From contig NZ_JAUDRJ010000003.1 of the NCBI RefSeq assembly GCF_030382115.1, forward strand, positions 625,065 to 659,992: DNA of 34,928 bases. The letters run 5' to 3'. A program made the position numbers and the translations under genes. Shown piece after piece: positions 29,857 through 34,928 of the stretch. The notes under the pieces were generated by a model. It did not search any database. It had not been told where the DNA came from and saw only the letters and a program-made list of their open reading frames with translations. The stretch is from Nostoc sp. GT001. Its GTDB lineage: Bacteria > Cyanobacteriota > Cyanobacteriia > Cyanobacteriales > Nostocaceae. How positions within the stretch are numbered: the stretch's first letter is position 1; each line of letters starts with the position of its first letter.

Positions 29857-31353
29857 TCAAGGTAGCCACCGGGGATGAAACCCAGCTAAGGGCAGTTGTT
29901 CTGGTCTAATTTCAACAGTTGCAGCATCAGCGATGGGCAACAGAGGCATTAACCACAGGCTACTGGTATCGATCGCATCTCCATCATCAGTTTTCAAAGT
30001 GTTTGTGGGTAATGATGCTGGGGGATTTGTCTGCGGTACTACTTGGTCAAATAACAAGCCCAAACCATCAGCAGATAAACTCATTTGCACATTCCGTTGA
30101 GCAGGAGGCAGTACTAACAATGGTTTCTGTTGCCCAGTTTTCAAATCAATTGCCACCACATAGGGCTGTTCTATGTATTGTTCCTTGGATACTAGCTGTG
30201 TTAACAAACAGTAGAGGGTGGGTGAGGCGATGTCAAATTGGCAACTGAGAATTGAACCTGTTGTTTTTAATAGCTGTTTCTGCACACCTTGGTTTGTTAC
30301 CAAAAACAAATCTCGCGTGTAATCTGTATTAAACTTTACCATCGCGGCTTGAGAGCCGTCTTTGGAGAAAGCCTGTACTAAACCAAACTGTGGCAGAAAA
30401 TCCAAAGGTTTACTGGCATCACCTTGCAGTGGTAAAATTGCTGCTCCCTGTCCTTGAGCAACTGCTACGGCTTTACTATCTGGTGTCACCATAAAGTCTC
30501 CTCCCGGCTGGCTTTTTAGACGTTTCGGGGTGGTTTTTTCTGCTGAACCATCACTGGTTGCTGGCATAAACCATAGCCCAAAATCGCCAGGATTATTTTT
30601 ATTTCCCCGCTGGATGACAATAGTTTGCCCATCAGGTGATAAGTCAAATTTCAGGTTTTGATAATCTTTACTATCTAAAGTCAGGTCAACTTTGCCTTCT
30701 GGTTCTGCTTTTTGTCCAGATTTAGCAGAAACGCCAGTTGTCACCGTATACAGTTGGGCTGAAAGTAAGTCTTGATTGTTTGCGGCGCGAGCAGAAAATA
30801 AAATTTTCTCCCCATCAGGAAATGACTCAAAGTCGATTACTATCAGGTCTTTAGGGGTAAGTACCCTTTTTTGCTCTTGGGTTAAGTTGTAAAGAACTAA
30901 GCGTCCCTGTTCTTCTTTGTCGGTTCCGATATAAAGGATGACGCGATCGCGTGTACGGAAGCTACCTGTAAAGGGCTGTATCAGCCGATTTTTACCTTCT
31001 TGCTCCGCAAACTTATCTTTAGCTCCTTGTAACTGCACTTTATAATTTGTGCCATAAGGTGCTGGTGTCACCAGTGTATAAACCATCCGCCGCCCTGCCC
31101 AACTGAATTTACCTGCTAGGGGTGGCTCAATTTTCAAGTTATCCTCGACGCTTTTTGCTTCCATTGGGCGGCTGAAGGTGAGGGTGAAGGAATTATCTTC
31201 TGCCCCAATTTGTTGATTTTGCCAGGTAAATTCCCGGACACGAGCAGTTACCACATCACCTTGCAAAATGATTAACCCAATCAGCACACTCAGCAGTAGC
31301 ATTAGTGCGATCGCTATACGATCCAGTGGTTGGAATGCTTTAGATTTAGTCAT
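29857..31353 (-). CDS. Membrane-anchored Ig-like / beta-propeller protein (498 aa)
   Basis: One N-terminal span (ALMLLLSVLIGLIILQG) without a clear cleavage site anchors the protein. Residues 38-135 look like a bacterial Ig-like domain of the SbsA/Big_5 type: FTLTFSRPMEAKSVEDNLKI, then FSWAGRRMVYTLVTPAPYG and FTGSFRTRD. Residues 136-498 form a TolB/WD40-like propeller with repeated blades (DFESFPDGEKILFSAR, KFDLSPDGQTIVIQRG, DFMVTPDSKAVAVAQG, QAFSKDGSQAAMVKFN and QMSLSADGLGLLFDQ), so an extracytoplasmic binding or scaffold role is likely. No catalytic motif seen. ATG 31353 abuts a TGTCATT array and has no Shine-Dalgarno. It is downstream of the TIGR03943 and permease genes on the same strand. 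Confidence 0.8.
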   Translation of the reverse strand: MTKSKAFQPLDRIAIALMLLLSVLIGLIILQGDVVTARVREFTWQNQQIGAEDNSFTLTFSRPMEAKSVEDNLKIEPPLAGKFSWAGRRMVYTLVTPAPYGTNYKVQLQGAKDKFAEQEGKNRLIQPFTGSFRTRDRVILYIGTDKEEQGRLVLYNLTQEQKRVLTPKDLIVIDFESFPDGEKILFSARAANNQDLLSAQLYTVTTGVSAKSGQKAEPEGKVDLTLDSKDYQNLKFDLSPDGQTIVIQRGNKNNPGDFGLWFMPATSDGSAEKTTPKRLKSQPGGDFMVTPDSKAVAVAQGQGAAILPLQGDASKPLDFLPQFGLVQAFSKDGSQAAMVKFNTDYTRDLFLVTNQGVQKQLLKTTGSILSCQFDIASPTLYCLLTQLVSKEQYIEQPYVVAIDLKTGQQKPLLVLPPAQRNVQMSLSADGLGLLFDQVVPQTNPPASLPTNTLKTDDGDAIDTSSLWLMPLLPIADAATVEIRPEQLPLAGFHPRWLP

Positions 31354-31402
31354 TTGTCATTTGTCATTTGTTATTTGTCATTTGTCATTTGTCATCAACA
31401 AA
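31354..31402. repeat. TGTCATT heptamer array, about six units
   Basis: Perfect or near-perfect TTTGTCA units fill the 52-bp gap between the TIGR03943 gene stop and the propeller gene start, touching the latter's ATG. Confidence 0.9.
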
Positions 31403-31405
31403 TAA

Positions 31406-32179
31406 CTAATAACTATAAGGATTCTCCGGTTGAGGAATCTTTTTAAAAGAGGTAGCGGCAATGGTAAGTTGGCGTTTACCTGCCAAATTTTCTGTCACCA
31501 TTTGTCCTTCTACTTCTAGCCAGGTATCAGGAGAGTAACGCTCTTGATTATTTTGTAGTTTAACGGGCAATCCCACAGGGTAAGCATCTGCTGCACAGCA
31601 AGTTAAGACAAATCGTGCTAAAAACAAATATTCTTTTCCTATATCGGGCGGGTGGATCACAAATCCCTGCACCTTGACTTTTTGTCCTGTATATGCGTCT
31701 GGTTCTGGATAGACATTTACAGTGCGTACCCAGTCTACAAGCGATCGCTCTTCTGGACGAACAGTAACCCGAAAGGCTTGGGGTTTGACACGTGTGCTTC
31801 CCAATAAATCAGTCGTCACACCCCTTTGGAGTGCTTTGTCACTAGCAAAAACTTGCGGTGTAATGATAAAACCTAGAATTGCTGTAGTCAACAATAAACC
31901 ACTCCCCCAACCAGGGGGAAATAAACTAATATGCTGGGTGTTTGGCATAAGATCACGGCGACGCCGTTGCCAAAGTTCCTGCATCTTGAACAAACCAATA
32001 ATGATGAAGCTGATACCACACACAATCACCAACCAAAAGTAATTTGGGTGAATCAACAGGTTCAGCTTGTTAGTTAGCCAATATCTCAACATCAAAATAC
32101 CCCAAGCAGTAATTGCTAGGGCATCCAGCCAAGGGAGTAACAGATTTGGGATTTTAGATTTGGGATTTTTGTTAGCCAT
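31406..32179 (-). CDS. TIGR03943-family membrane protein (YcgQ-like), permease partner
   Basis: A 257-aa protein matching the TIGR03943/DUF1980 (Bacillus YcgQ) family. N-terminal spans (LDALAITAWGILMLRYWL, YFWLVIVCGISFIIIGLF and GSGLLLTTAILGFIITP) precede an extracytoplasmic domain with VNVYPEPDAYTGQKVKVQGF and FLARFVLTCCAADAYPVGLPV; the Cys pair in the latter is a family hallmark and could bind metal. The partner permease gene lies 63 bp upstream, the common arrangement. In Bacillus the homologous pair is under zinc (Zur) control, so a metal-related role is possible. The first codons (N-P-K-S-K-I-P-N) are encoded by a repeated AAATCCCAAATCT tract, so the start at ATG 32179 is less certain. 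Confidence 0.85.
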   Translation of the reverse strand: MANKNPKSKIPNLLLPWLDALAITAWGILMLRYWLTNKLNLLIHPNYFWLVIVCGISFIIIGLFKMQELWQRRRRDLMPNTQHISLFPPGWGSGLLLTTAILGFIITPQVFASDKALQRGVTTDLLGSTRVKPQAFRVTVRPEERSLVDWVRTVNVYPEPDAYTGQKVKVQGFVIHPPDIGKEYLFLARFVLTCCAADAYPVGLPVKLQNNQERYSPDTWLEVEGQMVTENLAGKRQLTIAATSFKKIPQPENPYSY

Positions 32180-32230
32180 TGGTCATTAGTCATTGGTCAT
32201 TAGTCATTGGTCATTAACAAAGGACAAATG
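32150..32230. repeat. Short tandem repeats at the start of the TIGR03943 gene
   Basis: GGTCATTAGTCATT units (32180-32215) abut the start codon at 32179. GATTTGGGATTTTAGATTTGG repeats (32143-32170) continue into the coding region, so the first eight or so codons are repeat-derived. Confidence 0.8.
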
Positions 32231-32242
32231 ACAAATATTTTT

Positions 32243-33295
32243 TTAAAAGACGTGTAAATTCAGAAAAAGAGTGAACAGAAATGTCAACTGTGCTGCTAAC
32301 GCAAACAAGTAAAAGATAGTTTTGGGTTTAAAAATAGATAACATCAAACCAACGCTTTTGATGTCAATCATTGGGCCAAACACCAGAAATGCCAGCAATG
32401 AACCGCTGCTAAAGGTTGAGGCAAAAGATAAGGCAAAGAAAGAATCGACTGTAGAACAAATTGATACCACTACTGCTAATATCAACATGACCACAATTGA
32501 GCTAATGGGCACAGCACCCAAACTGAGAATTAATTCACGGGGAGCTAGGACTTGAATAGCAGCAGCGATCGCACTTCCTAAAATCATCACTCCGCCCAAT
32601 TCTCGCAATTCTTGGATGCTATTATCCACAACTAGGCGCAGTTTAGCTGCCAGTGGTTTATCAGCAGTAGAGACTGAGGTAGGCGGTGCTAAATTAGGAT
32701 CTATCCGTAGAGGGATACCTGCTTTTCCTCCTAAGATATAAGTCCCGGATTGCAACAGATTCGGTACTGTTTCTTCTTGTTGTCCTTGATAAGGCTTACC
32801 ACGGCGTTTGGTTTGGGGTTGCGCGGGTGGATTAAACTTCATATAACGAGCGATCGCAGGTTGGACTATGGGATTTAAGTCCTTTTGAAAACTGAAAACA
32901 AACCCGATAATTGTGGCAATTGTTAGGGAAAATACGACTCGTAAGACTACTATTTCTGGCTGATCTCGAAATGCTGTCCAAGTGGCCCAAATTACAACTG
33001 GGTTAATTGTTGGTGCTGCTAGCAAAAAACCAATTGCGACTGGTGTGGGTACTCCTTGAATCAGGAATCGCCGCGCTACCGGTACATTCCCGCACTCACA
33101 CACCGGAAACAAAAAGCCGATCATGCTGCCAACTAAAGCACCCAACAGCGGGTTTTTGGGCATTTTTTCTACTAGTTTGCGCTCATCAACAAAAAATAGC
33201 AGCAAACTGGAGAATAAAACCCCAAGAAGCAAAAAAGGCATCGCCTCGACTAGCAGACTTAAAAATAGCGTAAAACCATTGTTCAGTTGATTCAT
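32243..33295 (-). CDS. Permease of the ArsP/DUF318 (YcgR-like) family
   Basis: A 350-aa multi-span permease (PF03773-type). FLLLGVLFSSLLLFFV and LVGSMIGFLFPVCECGNVPVARRFL hold the conserved Cys-x-Cys-Gly-Asn motif. PTPVAIGFLLAAPTINPVVI is the family loop, and VSICSTVDSFFALSF with FLVFGPMIDIKSV mirrors it in the second half, for about eight spans in total. A hydrophilic central region (about 150-215) with PQTKRRGKPYQGQQEE is cytoplasmic. Members include organoarsenical and other permeases; the TIGR03943 partner immediately downstream places this one in the YcgR/YcgQ-type two-component permease group of unknown substrate. ATG 33295 is preferred over TTG 33310; neither has a clear ribosome site. 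Confidence 0.9.
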   Translation of the reverse strand: MNQLNNGFTLFLSLLVEAMPFLLLGVLFSSLLLFFVDERKLVEKMPKNPLLGALVGSMIGFLFPVCECGNVPVARRFLIQGVPTPVAIGFLLAAPTINPVVIWATWTAFRDQPEIVVLRVVFSLTIATIIGFVFSFQKDLNPIVQPAIARYMKFNPPAQPQTKRRGKPYQGQQEETVPNLLQSGTYILGGKAGIPLRIDPNLAPPTSVSTADKPLAAKLRLVVDNSIQELRELGGVMILGSAIAAAIQVLAPRELILSLGAVPISSIVVMLILAVVVSICSTVDSFFALSFASTFSSGSLLAFLVFGPMIDIKSVGLMLSIFKPKTIFYLFALAAQLTFLFTLFLNLHVF

Positions 33296-34001
33296 GTGCG
33301 TCGCAGTCAAAAGCGGTTTTTAGTTTTAGGGTTCTGCCTAGTCATTCTATCGAAATGGGGATCAAAAGCAGTTCGGGAAAATTAAACATAATTTAAGTAG
33401 CAAGTTATCCTATCTTAAAAATAGCGGTTAAGCACTACAAACCTTGGCTTCACACGAGTTTGTGACTTTTAACTGAGTGCATTTACTGACGATGACCATT
33501 TCTAAGATTGTCTAAGTTCAGAAATTGTTCCTATCTAGAGGGCAAGTAACTGCACAGATTAATTTGAAATTACCTATGTTTATACTTACAGTAATTTGCT
33601 GGATAAGATATTAGTTCGGCTGTATTTTCATCAAGTATTCACAGTTCTTCAAGATTTTGGTAGGCGTAGCCCGCACTTCGGCAAGCTCAGTGACCATCGT
33701 AGACATCACTATTGGTTGTTACCATCATTGATTTTGACTAGTTATAGCAAAATTTGATCTGAGCTTTGGTTGATTTTTTACTACAAAAACTCTAAAAAGG
33801 CAAGACCAAAGTTTAGCAGATACGGGAAATGATTGGGGAATTTTTCGGTGTTAGCGATAGCCTGACTTTCTATATGACGTGAGAATTTGAGCTATGGCAA
33901 GTCACAAAGCCTTAAAAGGAGCGTCAAAATGATATCCCCGATTTCTTAAAAGAAGTCGGGGATATAGTCTATTCTTTCACGATTATTTTGCCCGATCGCA
34001 G
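33296..34001. other. Intergenic region between permease and WD40 genes
   Basis: No gene of coding character. It contains a fourth, degenerate dispersed-repeat piece (GGCGTAGCCCGCACTTCGGC and AGCTCAGTGACCATCG, 33662-33702) and the hairpin at 33932-33965. The remainder is ordinary AT-rich spacer. Confidence 0.6.
33932..33965 (-). terminator. Long hairpin after WD40 gene
   Basis: 16-bp arms ATATCCCCGATTTCTT and AAGAAGTCGGGGATAT (one G-T pair, 2-base loop), 36 bp beyond the stop of the minus-strand WD40 gene. The minus strand continues with CATTTTG, a short T-run. Strong fold, so likely a terminator or 3' stabiliser. Confidence 0.7.
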
Positions 34002-34928
34002 TTACTTTCGTTTTGTTGGAATCCCCCAAATCTTGATTAGTCGATCGAATCCACCACTGGCAAGAACTTTACCATTTGGACTAAAAGCGATCGCACTTAC
34101 CCAGTCTGTATGTCCACTTAGTGTATTTATTAACTCCCCTGTAGTTAAATCCCACAATTTAATCCCATCTCTACCAGCACTAGCAAGGGTTTGTCCATCG
34201 GGATTAAGAGCGATCGCATTTACCCAGTTATTATGTCCTGTAAGGGTGCGGACTAATTCTCCAGTATTAATATTCCACAATTTTATGGTGCGATCGTGGC
34301 TAGCACTAACTAATGTTTGTCCATCTGGTGTAAAAATCACATCGCTAACAGCACTAGAATGAGCTACCAATTCACTGATTAATTTACCAGTACTCAAATT
34401 CCACAGCTTGATTACACCCTTATTATCACCACTAGCCAAGGTCTGTCCATCAGGACTAATAGCCAGAGTATAAATCAAATTATCAAAGCGTACTATAGTT
34501 CCTAGAGGGCGCTGCTGTAGCAAATCCCAGAGACGAATCCCATCCAAAGCTCCACTGACAAGAACTTTACTATCAGGAGATACCGCTAAAGATAAGACGT
34601 TACTGGTATGTCCGACAAAAGAGCGGCTAAATTTAAAATTTTTCAGGCTCCAGAGGTTAATCGTATTGTCATCACTACAGCTAGCGAGGGTTTGCCCATC
34701 TGGTGAAATCACTAAAGATTCTACAGCTGCTTTGTGTGCTTTGTTAATAGTCGCTAATTTTTTGCCCTTTGCTAAATTCCACAAGCGAATGACACCCTCG
34801 TTTTCTGCACCTCCACTCACAAGCATTCTGCTATCTGGACTGAAAGCGAGGGATTTAACAGTTCCGTTATGCCCTTTGAGTGTGTAAATTAGTTGAGCAT
34901 TAGCAAAGTTAGTGTTAACTGGGGGGAG
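34002..34928 (-). CDS. WD40 repeat protein, 5' truncated by window edge
   Basis: The frame is open to the last base, so the start lies beyond the window; 308 residues are visible. Seven WD40 repeats of about 41 residues can be counted, each with a GH (or AH) near the start, SPDGQTLAS-type strands and LWD/LWN ends: the units end LWNLAKGKKL, LWSLKNFKF, LWDLLQQRPL, LWNLSTGKL, LWNINTGEL, LWDLTTGEL and IWGIPTKRK. That is one complete propeller, used for protein-protein contacts. Large cyanobacterial WD40 proteins often carry an N-terminal Ser/Thr kinase or other effector domain, which cannot be seen here. An internal ATG at 34826 would cut off part of the first repeat, so I do not use it. Blade 4 is the most divergent. 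Confidence 0.92.
   Translation of the reverse strand, partial: LPPVNTNFANAQLIYTLKGHNGTVKSLAFSPDSRMLVSGGAENEGVIRLWNLAKGKKLATINKAHKAAVESLVISPDGQTLASCSDDNTINLWSLKNFKFSRSFVGHTSNVLSLAVSPDSKVLVSGALDGIRLWDLLQQRPLGTIVRFDNLIYTLAISPDGQTLASGDNKGVIKLWNLSTGKLISELVAHSSAVSDVIFTPDGQTLVSASHDRTIKLWNINTGELVRTLTGHNNWVNAIALNPDGQTLASAGRDGIKLWDLTTGELINTLSGHTDWVSAIAFSPNGKVLASGGFDRLIKIWGIPTKRK

Noticed and set aside
29685..29909. 74-aa plus-strand frame between the TauE/SafE gene and the propeller gene
   Set aside because: It runs through ATTACGA repeats and overlaps the end of the convergent gene; composition does not look like a protein.
31354..31402. Regular TGTCATT array considered as a CRISPR or iteron array
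   Set aside because: Units are 7 bp with no spacers and occur at many gene borders; they are short tandem repeats typical of filamentous cyanobacteria.
33894..33932. 12-codon ORF just before the hairpin at 33932
   Set aside because: Very short, no ribosome site, low-complexity product, and its stop overlaps the hairpin; nothing supports translation.

Overview
The window looks like chromosomal DNA of a filamentous, probably heterocyst-forming cyanobacterium of the Nostoc/Anabaena type. The evidence is many HIP1 octamers (GCGATCGC), heptameric short tandem repeats such as TGTCATT and ACTCATT between genes, palindromic dispersed repeats, a hormogonium-polysaccharide-type gene group, a CruA/CruP-type lycopene cyclase and several small proteins that look cyanobacterium-specific. 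I see no phage, plasmid, CRISPR or intact insertion-sequence genes.

Layout. 1-771: the end of an NTF2/SnoaL-like protein and an unknown protein. 1098-3623 (minus): a WcaF/HpsU-type acetyltransferase and two family-2 glycosyltransferases, an exopolysaccharide operon. 3851-5945: an unknown coiled-coil protein, cobU (cobalamin biosynthesis) and a small Cys-motif protein. 6020-6218: a nested inverted-repeat element that looks like a MITE. 6227-7975 (minus): an exported protein joining two nuclease domains. 8379-9338: rnz. 9979-14387: a Wzc-type tyrosine kinase/chain-length protein, a small secreted protein and a SpoIID-type protein. 14461-16950: an unknown membrane protein, a decayed histone-deacetylase-like gene and an unknown small protein. 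17040-19014 (minus): tRNA-Gln, a WecG/TagA/CpsF glycosyltransferase, a small basic protein and tRNA-Leu. 19106-20948 (minus): an FMN 2-hydroxyacid oxidase and a small conserved protein. 21109-24847: the lycopene cyclase gene facing a coiled-coil protein gene. 25863-29560 (plus): a sulfur gene group with a class-V PLP enzyme, a sulfite oxidase-type molybdoenzyme and a TauE/SafE exporter. 29857-33295 (minus): a membrane-anchored Ig/beta-propeller protein, a TIGR03943 protein and its partner permease. 34002-34928 (minus): a WD40 protein that runs off the window.

How the genes may work together. Three surface-polysaccharide units appear: the hps-like operon, the Wzc-like protein and the WecG-type transferase. 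The sulfur group is the most coherent candidate for an uncharacterised system. A PLP enzyme with a Cys-desulfurase-like active site could release sulfite or sulfur from a cysteine-derived compound, the molybdoenzyme could oxidise sulfite to sulfate, and the TauE/SafE protein could export the sulfur oxyanion. This is inference from gene order and families.

Repeats are the other strong theme. A palindromic repeat family occurs between genes and apparently in frame inside the lycopene cyclase gene. Heptameric repeats run up to, and in some cases into, the 5' ends of genes.
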